A model generated the notes under the pieces. It saw only the letters and a list, made by a program, of their open reading frames with translations. It searched no databases and was not told where the DNA came from. Below are positions 46,090 to 59,840 of a stretch of 64,000 bases of DNA, piece by piece. This DNA comes from Polydactylus sextarius (Eukaryota > Chordata > Actinopteri > Polynemidae). The DNA lies in NCBI GenBank assembly GCA_016801845.1, contig CM028931.1, forward strand, positions 6,035,563 to 6,099,562, given 5' to 3'. Made by a program: the position numbers and the translations under genes. Positions within the stretch are counted from its first letter, which is position 1. Each line of letters opens with the position of its first letter.

Positions 46090-46785
46090 CCCAGAGCATG
46101 GAGCAATTAACAGACATGTTTGCAAAAGCAGTGACAGACCATTTCCACTTGTCCCTCTCTGTGGTGAAGCCTAAAACAGGAACTATATTGATTCCACCGC
46201 CATGTCTTTATAATATGGTTGTTCATGCATACACAATGTTTAAAGGAATCACCCCCAAGGTGAAAAAGCTACGTAAACCCCAACAATCGACACAAAGAAG
46301 AGGCCAGATCACCCCTGAACAAACCCAGAATGATGAAGACCAGAAGAAGGAGACGGTGGATACTGCAGGCACATCACCATCATCTGGCATCCCAGTGATC
46401 ACAGTCGACGACTTCATACCACTTATTACTTCTTTCGTGGAAAAGCTGACACCGAACCAGTGGGAACTGGTGCGATTTAGCAAACCTGATGAGGAAACAG
46501 TTTTTATGCTTGCACAAACAATTGTGGATATGATAACACTCACGACAACTGCCATGTTGAGAACTTATGTTGACAGGACAGAAATCTCTGAGGTGGAAGT
46601 GAGGGCAAGTCTGGGCGACTTGATCTGTAGGAGTTTCATGGAGGCTCTAAGACTCAAGGACCTAAGCCTGGTCCAAACTCAGAGCATGGAGCAATTAACA
46701 GACATGGTTGCAAAAGCAGTGACAGACCATTTCAACATGTCCCTCTCTGTGGTGAAGCCTAAAACAAGAACTATATTGATTCCAC
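46090..46785 (+). pseudogene. Orphan B-module fragment 4 within L2, fully open
   Basis: This copy has no indels. An ATG in the flanking L2 (46035) reads through the whole fragment into L2 on the other side, stopping at 46817. It gives a 260-residue chimeric frame, with L2-derived ends and one B module plus overlap in the middle. There is no array promoter upstream, so expression is doubtful. Confidence 0.75.
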
Positions 46786-47463
46786 TGATAGTAAAGAGTC
46801 ACAGTAGTCCAGTTTAGAGGTAACGGATGCATGCATTAACTTTTCAGCATCCTTTTTCGACAGGATGCTTCTAATTCTTGCAATATTACGTAGGTGGAAA
46901 AAAGCAGTCCTAGAGACATGTCTAACATGAGATAAAAAGGACACATCCTGATCAAACATTACTCCAACGTTCCTCACAGTAGAACTGGAGGCCAAGGTCA
47001 TGACATCCAGATTAGTTATGAGATTTAAAAATGATGTTCTGAGATGTTTAGGGCCAAGTATGATGACTTCAGTTGGTTTTGTCTGAGTTTAAAAGTAAGA
47101 AATTCTGAGTCATCCAGGTCTTCATGTCTTTAAGACAGTCCTGAAGTTTAATGACCTGGTTTCCTAGATAAGTACAACTGGGTATCGCCTGCATAACAAT
47201 GGAAGTTCATATTGTGCTCCCTGGTGATACTGCCTAAGTGAAGCATGATCAATTGTTTCAAACGCAGCATTAAGATCCAACGGGACAAGTACAGAGACAA
47301 GTCCATTGTCTGAGGCCATAAGAAGATGGTTGGAACAGGATCTAAGAGACAAATTGTTGGTCAGGATGAAGAAACTGTTGTAGTCAGTTCAGAGAGACCC
47401 CCACCCCTTCACTTACACCTACCCCTTCTCCTACCTCTGCCCCTTTTCTTACCCCTACCCCAT
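46786..47463 (-). mobile_element. Antisense L2 piece and minisatellite (spacer 5)
   Basis: Same content as in the other type II spacers, with three 18-bp units at 47410-47463. Confidence 0.75.
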
Positions 47464-47797
47464 GTCTGTCACCAAGTGACATTTTTATTCACACACGTGT
47501 TACAATAAACATACATTACATACATTCAATCTCATACATTTAATCTAATTAGAGAAGTCAATGTACTTCTACTGTAGTTAAACTACTAAGAATACAGAAC
47601 AGGAAAGAACAAAACAGAACAGGTAAAATAACAACAATCAGTGTTTTATATGAATAAAACAGTACATAAAGTTTAAAATCACAGATAAGCCTGTTTGCTG
47701 GGTAAAAATAAATTGCAACAAAATGCACCACTGATGATTGAATGCTGCTGACTGGTCTACACATTATATGTGCTGCAACTTCTTCCTTCCATTACCA

Positions 47798-48042
47798 TTT
47801 GCTATGGCAACTGGGATCACACACTCAGGCCCACACACACACACACACACACACACACTATGACGTCACTAAACAAATAGCATAAAATATGTCCTCCTGT
47901 AATTTCTTGCACCTCTGTGTGATGATGTCATCACATTAATGACATCAGTGATGATGACATCACTGGTGCCTTTAATCCCAGTGCCTTTAATCTCTAGCCA
48001 GGGTGTGTAAGTAGAGGACCACATCTCAGATTAGAGTATAAC
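47798..48042 (+). promoter_or_regulatory. Promoter of array gene 6
   Basis: The X-box-like site is weakened to TTTGCTATGGCAAC (47798-47811). The perfect CRE is at 47861-47868, the octamer cluster at about 47925-47965, and TATAAC at 48037-48042. Confidence 0.55.
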
Positions 48043-48154
48043 ACTTTTACAGCGCGCACAGATAGAGGACAGCTGACAGAACCAGCGACAAACTCATCTT
48101 AAACTTCTAAAACTTCTTACAAAAATTTCACAAAATTTCACTGAACAAATACAA

Positions 48155-50554
48155 ATGTCCATGTATTGTGAAGCACCGCGATCTTCTAGGATCCTAGAGA
48201 TCACAGTTGACGACTTCATACCACTCATCAATTCTTTATCGGAAAGGATGACACCGAAACAATGGCAACTATTACGATTAGGCAAACCTCATGAAGGAAC
48301 AGCTTTAATGTTCATCCAAACAATACTGGATATAATAAAACTCGTGACAAAAGCCATGTTAAAAGCTAAAGCTGGCAAGACACGAGTCTCTGAGGAGGAA
48401 GTGAGGGAGAGCCTGGGTGACTTGGTCTCTAGGAGTTTCAGCGAGGCTCTAAAACTCAAAAACCTAAGCCCAGTCCAAACCCAGAGCATGGAGCAATTAA
48501 CAGACATGATTGTAAAAGAGGTGGTAGACCATGTCAACTCGTCCCTCTCTGTGGTAAAGCTCTTTGACGAACCTCAAATCAAAGTTCCCATGCAACGTCT
48601 TCAGTAGGATGGTTGCTCATGTATGCACAATGTTTAAAGGAATCACCCCAAGGTGAAAAAGCTATGTAAACCCCAACAATCGACACAAAGAAGAGGCCAG
48701 ATCACCCCTGAACAAACCCAGAATGATGAAGACCAGGAGGAGGAGACGGTGGATACTGCAGGCACATCACCATCATCTGGCATCCCAGTGATCACAGTCG
48801 ACGACTTCATACCACTTATTACTTCTTTCGTGGAAAAGCTGACACCGAACCAGTGGGAACTGGTGCGATTTAGCAAACCTGATGAGGAAACAGTTTTTAT
48901 GCTTGCACAAACAATTGTGGATATGATAACACTCACGACAACTGCCATGATAAGAACTTATGTTGACAGGACAGAAATCTCTAAGGAGGAAGTGAGGGCA
49001 AGTCTGGGTGACTTGATCTGTAGGAGTTTCATGGAGGCTCTAAGACTCAAGGACCTAAGCCTGGTCCAAACTCAGAGCATGGAGCAATTAACAGACATGT
49101 TTGCAAAAGCAGTGACAGACCATTTCAACATGTCCCTCTCTGTGGTGAAGCCTAAAACAGGAACTATATTGATTCCACCGCCATGTCTTTATAACATGGT
49201 TGTTCATGCATACACAATGTTTAAAGGAATCAACCCCAAGGTGAAAAAGCTATGTAAACCCCAACAATCGACACAAAGAAGAGGCCAGATCACCCCTGAA
49301 CAAACCCAGAATGATGAAGACCAGGAGGAGGAGACGGTGGATACTGCAGGCACATCACCATCATCTGGCATCCCAGTGATCACAGTCGACGACTTCATAC
49401 CACTTATTACTTCTTTCGTGGAAAAGCTGACACCGAACCAGTGGGAACTGGTGCGATTTAGCAAACCTGATGAGGAAACAGTTTTTATGCTTGCACAAAC
49501 AATTGTGGATATGATAACACTCACGACAACTGCCATGATAAGAACTTATGTTGACAGGACAGAAATCTCTGAGGAGGAAGTGAGGGCAAGTCTGGGTGAC
49601 TTGATCTGTAGGAGTTTCATGGAGGCTCTAAGACTCAAGGACCTAAGCCTGGTCCAAACCCAGAGCATGGAGCAATTAACAGACATGTTTGCAAAAGCAG
49701 TGACAGACCATTTCAACTTGTCCTTCTCTGTGGTGAAGCCTAAAACAGGAACTATATTGATTCCACCGCCATGTCTTTATAACATGGTTGGTCATGCATG
49801 CACAATGTTTAAAGGAATCACCCCCAAGGTGAAAAAGCTACGTAAACCCCAACAATCGACACAAAGAAGAGGCCAGATCACCCCTGAACAAACCCAGAAT
49901 GATGAAGACCAGGAGGAGGAGACGGTGGATACTGCAGGCACATCACCATCATCTGGCAGCCCAGTGATCACAGTCGGCGACTTCATACCACTTATTACTT
50001 CTTTCGTGGAAAAGCTGACACCCAACCAGTGGGAACTGGTGCGATTTAGCAAACCTGATGAGGAAACAGTTTTTATGCTTGCACAAACAATTGTGGATAT
50101 GATTACACTCACGACAACTGCCATGTTGAGAACTTATGTTGACAGGACAGAAATCTCTGAGGTGGAAGTGAGGGCAAGTCTGGGCGACTTGATCTGTAGG
50201 AGTTTCATGGAGGCTCTAAGACTCAAGGACCTAAGCCTGGTCCAAACTCAGAGCATGGAGCAATTAACAGACATGTTTGCAAAAGCAGTGACAGACCATT
50301 TCAACATGTCCCTCTCTGTGGTGAAGCCTAAAACAGGAACTATATTGATTCCACCGCCATGTCTTTATAATATGGTTGTTCATGCATACACAATGTTTAA
50401 AGGAATCACCCCCAAGGTGAAAAAGCTATGTAAACCTCAACAATCGTCACAAAGAAGAGGCCAGATCACCCCTGAACAAACCCAGAATGATGAAGACCAG
50501 GAGGACGAGACGATGGAGACTGTGGAGACTGAGACTGATCATTTGTCAGTCTGA
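48155..50554 (+). pseudogene. Array gene 6, type II: A-B-B-B, one local frame break
   Basis: Two nearby indels compensate: an extra A in GTCTTCAGTAGG (about 48602) and a missing C in CACCCCAAGG (about 48647). Both ORFs (48155-48607 and 48653-50554) are therefore in the same frame, but an in-frame TAG lies between. The second part has 633 residues with three B modules exactly 588 bp apart (starts near 48788, 49376, 49964) and the TDHLSV end. Apart from this 45-bp patch it is intact, so a consensus error there would restore a protein of about 800 residues. Confidence 0.75.
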
Positions 50555-52318
50555 TTTGTCTGATTTGCCTGCCTCACACGTCACCTAAAGCAACCGACGC
50601 CTAATCCCATTACAAGATTGTTTTCTTCTATCAGGAAAGCCTTGGAAAAAAAACAATCTAGAGTTTGCCCCACCTAGTCCCATCTAGCCTCGGTTTCCCT
50701 CTTACTCTTTTACAACCAGAATTAATTCCCTTCCCTTTTCTCTCTGTCAGTTGAGCTGGAGCAGGACTCCAGCTCTCAGGACCACATCAGCAACAAACAC
50801 CTCACATTTGAAGGACAAAGGCTCAATTTCTGTGCCTGAGCCCTCATGAGTGTGAGTGTCCATTGCTGAGGTGGTCTGCGGTTTTCTCCGGGTGCTCCGG
50901 TTCCCCCATAGTACTTAAACTATAAAAAAAAAATCCTTCCTTTTCCCTTTCAAAGATCTTTGTGACTGATCCTCTGTCAGTTGGGTTGGAGCAGGACTCC
51001 AGCTCTCAGGACCACATCAGCAAACAACACCTCACATTTGAAGGACAAAGGCTCAGTTTCTGTGCCTGAGCCCTCATGAGTGTGAGTGTCCATTGCTGAG
51101 GTGGTCTGCGGTTTTCTCCGGGTGCTCCGGTTTCCCCATAGTACTTAAACTATAAAAAAAAAAAAAAAAAACACTGTGACTGTAAAATTAACCTGTTCTG
51201 TAAGCAAGCCCTTGGCGACAATGGAGAGGAAAAACTCCCTTTTAACGGGAAGAAACCTCCAGCAGAACCAGACTCAGAGTGGACAGTCACCTGCCTCGAT
51301 CGGTTGGAGTGAAATGAAAACAGAGAAAAGAGAAGAGACGGAGGATGACAGGGGAGAAAGACAAGAGGGAGACCAGGGAGAGAGTAGTAGAGACTACGTA
51401 TTTACAAATAGTTGTTAAAGCAAAAGTATCATTACCATTACAATAGTAATGATGATGATGATATCGTTGAAGAAGTTACTGGAACACCCTGATAGTAAAG
51501 AGTTACAGTCCAGTCTAGAGGTAACGAATGCATGAATTAATGTTCTGAGATGTTTAGGGCCAAGTATGTTAACTTCGGTTTTGTCTGAGTTTAAAAGAAA
51601 GAAATTCATCCACGACTTTATGTCTTTCAGACAATCCTGTAGTTTAATGACCTGGTTAGTTTCATCTGGTTTCATAGATAAGTACAACTGGGTATCGCCT
51701 GCATAACAATAGAAGTTTATATTGTGCTTCCTGGTGATATTGCCTAAGTGAAGCATGATCGATTGTCTCAAACACAGCACTATTTTTATCTCTGATGACA
51801 ACAATTTTATTTGTAAAAAACTGTGTCGGATGAGTCTGCAGATCTGGTTTTCTTTGCATGACTTTATGAATGTGTGCAGAAGAACCTCAAGGTGAGAGTG
51901 ACTCAGAGGCAGACATTGTTTCTGATTGGCTCTGGCCCTGCGAACCATCTACGATGATGGTGATGTGTGTGTGTGTTAGGAATTGCGACCTGTGGGCGGC
52001 TCCTCATCCTTGAGCAATAATGCAATTATGAAGGACCCCTCCCACAGACTGTTGGACCCTCCTGCCATCAGACAGGGGGCGACATCAGGACTCGCACTGT
52101 TTGGTTCCGCAACAGGTTCTTCATCCTGTCGGAGCCTTAAACACCCCCTAAACAACCACACTTCTGTCGAGGTTCGAGGCATTAAGATAATTGTATTTTT
52201 AAATAAAGAATCAAGAGCAGCCAGTACAGGAGAAATGTGATCTCTGATCCTACTTCCTGTCAGTGCTGGTGCTGCAGCATTCTGGATTAGCTGAAGGTTT
52301 TTGATGGAGTTACTGGAA
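50555..52318 (-). mobile_element. Spacer 6, left part: 3' flank, antisense L2, LINE tail
   Basis: Same order as the other type II spacers: 230-bp duplication (about 50744-51150), poly-A, antisense L2 (51176-51965), plus-strand LINE tail (51985-52160), and L2 to 52318. Confidence 0.75.
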
Positions 52319-53013
52319 CCCAGAGCATGGAGCAATTAACAGACATGTTTGCAAAAGCAGTGACAGACCATTTCCACTTGTCCCTCTCTGTGGTGAAGCC
52401 TAAAACAGGAACTATATTGATTCCACCGCCATGTCTTTATAATATGGTTGTTCATGCATACACAATGTTTAAAGGAATCACCCCCAAGGTGAAAAAGCTA
52501 CGTAAACCCCAACAATCGACACAAAGAAGAGGCCAGATCACCCCTGAACAAACCCAGAATGATGAAGACCAGAAGAAGGAGACGGTGGATACTGCAGGCA
52601 CATCACCATCATCTGGCATCCCAGTGATCACAGTCGACGACTTCATACCACTTATTACTTCTTTCGTGGAAAGCTGACACCGAACCAGTGGGAACTGGTG
52701 CGATTTAGCAAACCTGATGAGGAAACAGTTTTTATGCTTGCACAAACAATTGTGGATATGATAACACTCACGACAACTGCCATGTTGAGAACTTATGTTG
52801 ACAGGACAGAAATCTCTGAGGTGGAAGTGAGGGCAAGTCTGGGCGACTTGATCTGTAGGAGTTTCATGGAGGCTCTAAGACTCAAGGACCTAAGCCTGGT
52901 CCAAACTCAGAGCATGGAGCAATTAACAGACATGTTTGCAAAAGCAGTGACAGACCATTTCAACATGTCCCTCTCTGTGGTGAAGCCTAAAACAAGAACT
53001 ATATTGATTCCAC
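52319..53013 (+). pseudogene. Orphan B-module fragment 5 within L2
   Basis: It has the same junctions. One A is missing in GTGGAAAGCTG (about 52670), which breaks the frame into 52327-52677 and 52698-53045. Confidence 0.8.
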
Positions 53014-53695
53014 TGATAGTAAAGAGTCACAGTAGTCCAGTTTAGAGGTAACGGATGCATGCATTAACTTTTCAGCATCCTTTTTCGACAGGATGCTTCT
53101 AATTCTTGCAATATTACGTAGGTGGAAAAAAAGCAGTCCTAGAGACATGTCTAACATGAGATAAAAAGGACACGTCCTGATCAAACATTACTCCAACGTT
53201 CCTCACAGTAGAACTGGAGGCCAAGGTCATGACATCCAGATTAGTTATGAGATTTAAAAATGATGTTCTGAGATGTTTAGGGCCAAGTATGATGACTTCA
53301 GTTGGTTTTGTCTGAGTTTAAAAGTAAGAAATTCTGAGTCATCCAGGTCTTCATGTCTTTAAGACAGTCCTGAAGTTTGATGACCTGGTTTCCTAGATAA
53401 GTACAACTGGGTATCGCCTGCATAACAATGGAAGTTCATATTGTGCTCCCTGGTGATACTGCCTAAGTGAAGCATGATCAATTGTTTCAAACGCAGCATT
53501 AAGATCCAACGGACAAGTACAGAGACAAGTCCATTGTCTGAGGCCATAAGAAGATGGTTGGAACAGGATCTAAGAGACAAATTGTTGGTCAGGATGAAGA
53601 AACTGTTGTAGTCAGTTCAGAGAGACCCCCACCCCACCCCTTCACTTACACCTACCCTTCTCCTACCTCTGCCCCTTTTCTTACCCCTACCCCAT
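53014..53695 (-). mobile_element. Antisense L2 piece and minisatellite (spacer 6)
   Basis: Same content as the equivalent part of spacers 4 and 5. The minisatellite is at 53643-53695. Confidence 0.75.
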
Positions 53696-54029
53696 GTCTG
53701 TCACCAAGTGACATTTTTATTCACACACGTGTTACAATAAACATACATTACATACATTCAATCTCATACATTTAATCTAATTAGAGAAGTCAATGTACTT
53801 CTACTGTAGTTAAACTACTAAGAATACAGAACAGGAAAGAACAAAACAGAACAGGTAAAATAACAACAATCAGTGTTTTATATGAATAAAACAGTACATA
53901 AAGTTTAAAATCACAGATAAGCCTGTTTGCTGGGTAAAAATAAATTGCAACAAAATGCACCACTGATGATTGAATGCTGCTGACTGGTCTACACATTATA
54001 TGTGCTGCAACTTCTTCCTTTCCATTACC

Positions 54030-54274
54030 ATTGCTATGGCAACTGGGATCACACACTCAGGCCCACACACACACACACACACACACACACTATGACGTCA
54101 CTAAACAAATAGCATAAAATATGTCCTCCTGTAATTTCTTGCACCTCTGTGTGATGATGTCATCACATTAATGACATCAGTGATGATGACATCACTGGTG
54201 CCTTTAATCCCAGTGCCTTTAATCTCTAGCCAGGGTGTGTAAGTAGAGGACCACATCTCAGATTAGAGTATAAC
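54030..54274 (+). promoter_or_regulatory. Promoter of array gene 7
   Basis: The X-box-like site is ATTGCTATGGCAAC (54030-54043). The CRE TGACGTCA is at 54093-54100, the octamer cluster at about 54158-54200, and TATAAC at 54269-54274. Confidence 0.55.
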
Positions 54275-54388
54275 ACTTTTACAGCGCACAGACAGATAGA
54301 GGACAGCTGACAGAACCAGCGACAAACTCATCTTAAACTTCTAAAACTTCTTACAAAAATTTCACAAAATTTCACTGAACAAATACAA

Positions 54389-57380
54389 ATGTCCATGTAT
54401 TGTGAAGCACCGCGATCTTCTAGGATCCTAGAGATCACAGTTGACGACTTCATACCACTCATCAATTCTTTATCGGAAAGGATGACACCGAAACAATGGC
54501 AACTATTACGATTAGGCAAACCTCATGAAGGAACAGCTTTAATGTTCATCCAAACAATACTGGATATAATAAAACTCGTGACAAAAGCCATGTTAAAAGC
54601 TAAAGCTGGCAAGACACGAGTCTCTGAGGAGGAAGTGAGGGAGAGCCTGGGTGACTTGGTCTCTAGGAGTTTCAGCGAGGCTCTAAAACTCAAAAACCTA
54701 AGCCCAGTCCAAACCCAGAGCATGGAGCAATTAACAGACATGATTGTAAAAGAGGTGGTAGACCATGTCAACTCGTCCCTCTCTGTGGTAAAGCTCTTTG
54801 ACGAACCTCAAATCAAAGTTCCCATGCAACGTCTTCGTGGGATGGTTGCTCATGTATGCACAATGTTTAAAGGAATCACCCCAAGGTGAAAAAGCTATGT
54901 AAACCCCAACAATCGACACAAAGAAGAGGCCAGATCACCCCTGAACAAACCCAGAATGATGAAGACCAGGAGGAGGAGACGGTGGATACTGCAGGCACAT
55001 CACCATCATCTGGCATCCCAGTGATCACAGTCGACGACTTCATACCACTTATTACTTCTTTCGTGGAAAAGCTGACACCGAACCAGTGGGAACTGGTGCG
55101 ATTTAGCAAACCTGATGAGGAAACAGTTTTTATGCTTGCACAAACAATTGTGGATATGATAACACTCACGACAACTGCCATGATAAGAACTTATGTTGAC
55201 AGGACAGAAATCTCTGAGGAGGAAGTGAGGGCAAGTCTGGGTGACTTGATCTGTAGGAGTTTCATGGAGGCTCTAAGACTCAAGGACCTAAGCCTGGTCC
55301 AAACCCAGAGCATGGAGCAATTAACAGACATGTTTGCAAAAGCAGTGACAGACCATTTCAACATGTCCTTCTCTGTGGTGAAGCCTAAAACAGGAACTAT
55401 ATTGATTCCACCGCCATGTCTTTATAACATGGTTGGTCATGCATGCACAATGTTTAAAGGAATCACCCCCAAGGTGAAAAAGCTACGTAAACCCCAACAA
55501 TCGACACAAAGAAGAGGCCAGATCACCCCTGAACAAACCCAGAATGATGAAGACCAGGAGGAGGAGACGGTGGATACTGCAGGCACATCACCATCATCTG
55601 GCATCCCAGTGATCACAGTCGACGACTTCATACCACTTATTACTTCTTTCGTGGAAAAGCTGACACCGAACCAGTGGGAACTGGTGCGATTTAGCAAACC
55701 TGATGAGGAAACAGTTTTTATGCTTGCACAAACAATTGTGGATATGATTACACTCACGACAACTGCCATGTTGAGAACTTATGTTGACAGGACAGAAATC
55801 TCTGAGGTGGAAGTGAGGGCAAGTCTGGGCGACTTGATCTGTAGGAGTTTCATGGAGGCTCTAAGACTCAAGGACCTAAGCCTGGTCCAAACTCAGAGCA
55901 TGGAGCAATTAACAGACATGTTTGCAAAAGCAGTGACAGACCATTTCAACATGTCCCTCTCTGTGGTGAAGCCTAAAACAGGAACTATATTGATTCCACC
56001 GCCATGTCTTTATAATATGGTTGTTCATGCATACACAATGTTTAAAGGAATCAACCCCAAGGTGAAAAAGCTATGTAAACCTCAACAATCGACACAAAGA
56101 AGAGGCCAGATCACCCCTGCACAAACCCAGAATGATGAAGACCAGGAGGAGGAGACGGTGGATACTGCAGGCACATCACCATCATCTGGCATCCCAGTGA
56201 TCACAGTCGACGACTTCATACCACTTATTACTTCTTTCGTGGAAAAGCTGACACCGAACCAGTGGGAACTGGTGCGATTTAGCAAACCTGATGAGGAAAC
56301 AGTTTTTATGCTTGCACAAACAATTGTGGATATGATAACACTCACGACAACTGCCATGATAAGAACTTATGTTGACAGGACAGAAATCTCTGAGGAGGAA
56401 GTGAGGGCAAGTCTGGGTGACTTGATCTGTAGGAGTTTCATGGAGGCTCTAAGACTCAAGGACCTAAGCCTGGTCCAAACCCAGAGCATGGAGCAATTAA
56501 CAGACATGTTTGCAAAAGCAGTGACAGACCATTTCAACTTGTCCTTCTCTGTGGTGAAGCCTAAAACAGGAACTATATTGATTCCACCGCCATGTCTTTA
56601 TAACATGGTTGGTCATGCATGCACAATGTTTAAAGGAATCACCCCAAAGGTGAAAAAGCTATGTAAACCCCAACAATCGACACAAAAGAAGAGGCCAGAT
56701 CACCCCTGAACAAACCCAGAATGATGAAGACCAGGAGGAGGAGACGGTGGATACTGCAGGCACATCACCATCATCTGGCAGCCCAGTGATCACAGTCGGC
56801 GACTTCATACCACTTATTACTTCTTTCGTGGAAAAAGCTGACACCGAACCAGTGGGAACTGGTGCGATTTAGCAAACCTGATGAGGAAACAGTTTTATGC
56901 TTGCACAAACAATTGTGGATATGATTACACTCACGACAACTGCCATGTTGAGAACTTATGTTGACAGGACAGAAATCTCTGAGGTGGAAGTGAGGGCAAG
57001 TCTGGGCGACTTGATCTGTAGGAGTTTCATGGAGGCTCTAAGACTCAAGGACCTAAGCCTGGTCCAAACTCAGAGCATGGAGCAATTAACAGACATGTTT
57101 GCAAAAGCAGTGACAGACCATTTCAACATGTCCCTCTCTGTGGTGAAGCCTAAAACAGGAACTATATTGATTCCACGCCATGTCTTTATAATATGGTTGT
57201 TCATGCATACACAATGTTTAAAGGAATCACCCCCAAGGTGAAAAAAAAGCTATGTAAACCTCAACAATCGTCACAAAGAAGAGGCCAGATCACCCCTGAA
57301 CAAACCCAGAATGATGAAGACCAGGAGGAGGAGAGACGATGGAGACTGTGGAGACTGAGACTGATCATTTGTCAGTCTGA
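54389..57380 (+). pseudogene. Array gene 7, type II: A with four B modules, a few indels
   Basis: This is the longest type II copy. Module A ends in a -1 shift at CACCCCAAGG (about 54880). Then 607 residues (54886-56709) hold three open B modules. An extra A in ACACAAAAGAAG (about 56686), an extra A at about 56836, a lost T in CAGTTTTATGC (56893), a lost C in CCACGCC (57177) and extra As at 57241 break the fourth module. It ends at the same TDHLSV position. Four B modules explain the 6.8-kb distance to the next start. Confidence 0.75.
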
Positions 57381-59144
57381 TTTGTCTGATTTGCCTGCCT
57401 CACACGTCACCTAAAGCAACCGACGCCTAATCCCATTACAAGATTGTTTTCTTCTATTAGGAAAGCCTTCGAAAAAAAAACAATCTAGAGTTTGCCCCAC
57501 CTAGTCCCATCTAGCCTCGGTTTCCCTCTTACTCTTTTACAACCAGAATTAATTCCCTTCCCTTTTCTCTCTGTCAGTTGAGCTGGAGCAGGACTCCAGC
57601 TCTCAGGACCACATCAGCAACAAACACCTCACATTTGAAGGACAAAGGCTCAATTTCTGTGCCTGAGCCCTCATGAGTGTGAGTGTCCATTGCTGAGGTG
57701 GTCTGCGGTTTTCTCCGGGTGCTCCGGTTCCCCCATAGTATTTTAACTATAAAAAAAATTCCTTCCCTTTTCCCTTTCAAAGATCTTTGTGACTGATCCT
57801 CTGTCAGTTGGGTTGGAGCAGGACTCCAGCTCTCAGGACCACATCAGCAAACAACACCTCACATTTGAAGGACAAAGGCTCAGTTTCTGTGCCTGAGCCC
57901 TCATGAGTGTGAGTGTCCATTGCTGAGGTGGTCTGTGGTTTTCTCCGGGTGCTCCGGTTTCCCCATAGTACTTAAACTATAAAAAAAAAAAAAAAAAACA
58001 CTGTGACTGTAAAATTAACCTGTTCTGTAAGCAAGCCCTTGGCGACAATGGAGAGGAAAACTCCCTTTTAACGGGAAGAAACCTCCAGCAGAACCAGACT
58101 CAGAGTGGACAGTCACCTGCCTCGATCGGTTGGAGTGAAATGAAAACAGAGAAAAGAGAAGAGACGGAGGATGACAGGGGAGAAAGACAAGAGGGAGACC
58201 AGGGAGAGAGTAGTAGAGACTACGTGTTTACAAATAGTTGTTAAAGCAAAAGTATCATTACCATTACAATAGTAATGATGATGATGATATCGTTGGTGAA
58301 GTTACTGGAACACCCTGATAGTAAAGAGTTACAGTCCAGTCTAGAGGTAACGAATGCATGAATTAATGTTCTGAGATGTTTAGGGCCAAGTATGTTAACT
58401 TCGGTTTTGTCTGAGTTTAAAAGAAAGAAATTCATCCACGACTTTATGTCTTTCAGACAATCCTGTAGTTTAATGACCTGGTTAGTTTCATCTGGTTTCA
58501 TAGATAAGTACAACTGGGTATCGCCTGCATAACAATAGAAGTTTATATTGTGCTTCCTGGTGATATTGCCTAAGTGAAGCATGATCGATTGTCTCAAACA
58601 CAGCACTATTTTTATCTCTGATGACAACAATTTTATTTGTAAAAAACTTTGTCGGATGAGTCTGCAGATCTGGTTTTCTTTGCATGACTTTATGACTGTG
58701 TGCAGAAGAACCTCAAGGTGAGAGTGACTCAGAGGCAGACATTGTTTCTGATTGGCTCTGGCCCTGCGAACCATCTACGATGATGGTGATGTGTGTGTGT
58801 GTTAGGAATTGCGACCTGTGGGCGGCTCCTCATCCTTGAGCAATAATGCAATTATGAAGGACCCCTCCCACAGACTGTTGGACCCTCCTGCCATCAGACA
58901 GGGGGCGACATCAGGACTCGCACTGTTTGGTTCCGCAACAGGTTCTTCATCCTGTCGGAGCCTTAAACACCCCCTAAACAACCACACTTCTGTCGAGGTT
59001 CGAGGCATTAAGATAATTGTATTTTTAAATAAAGAATCAAGAGCAGCCAGTACAGGAGAAATGTGATCTCTGATCCTACTTCCTGTCAGTGCTGGTGCTG
59101 CAGCATTCTGGATTAGCTGAAGGTTTTTGATGGAGTTACTGGAA
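57381..59144 (-). mobile_element. Spacer 7, left part: 3' flank, antisense L2, LINE tail
   Basis: Same order: C-terminal remnant (57396-57480), 230-bp duplication (about 57571-57990), antisense L2 (58005-58795), plus-strand LINE tail (58810-58985), and L2 to 59144. Confidence 0.75.
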
Positions 59145-59840
59145 CCCAGAGCATGGAGCAATTAACAGACATGTTTGCAAAAGCAGTGACAGACCATTTC
59201 AACTTGTCCCTCTCTGTGGTGAAGCCTAAAACAGGAACTATATTGATTCCACCGCCATGTCTTTATAATATGGTTGTTCATGCATACACAATGTTTAAAG
59301 GAATCACCCCCAAGGTGAAAAAGCTACATAAACCCCAACAATCGACACAAAGAAGAGGCCAGATCACCCCTGAACAAACCCAGAATGATGAAGACCAGAA
59401 GAAGGAGACGGTGGATACTGCAGGCACATCACCATCATCTGGCATCCCAGTGATCACAGTCGACGACTTCATACCACTTATTACTTCTTTCGTGGAAAAG
59501 CTGACACCCGAACCAGTGGGAACTGGTGCGATTTAGCAAACCTGATGAGGAAACAGTTTTATGCTTGCACAAACAATTGTGGATATGATAACACTCACGA
59601 CAACTGCCATGTTGAGAACTTATGTTGACAGGACAGAAATCTCTGAGGTGGAAGTGAGGGCAAGTCTGGGCGACTTGATCTGTAGGAGTTTCATGGAGGC
59701 TCTAAGACTCAAGGACCTAAGCCTGGTCCAAACTCAGAGCATGGAGCAATTAACAGACATGTTTGCAAAAGCAGTGACAGACCATTTCAACATGTCCCTC
59801 TCTGTGGTGAAGCCTAAAACAAGAACTATATTGATTCCAC
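59145..59840 (+). pseudogene. Orphan B-module fragment 6 within L2
   Basis: Same junctions. It is broken by an extra C in GACACCCGAACC (59507) and a lost T in CAGTTTTATGC (59555). Confidence 0.8.
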
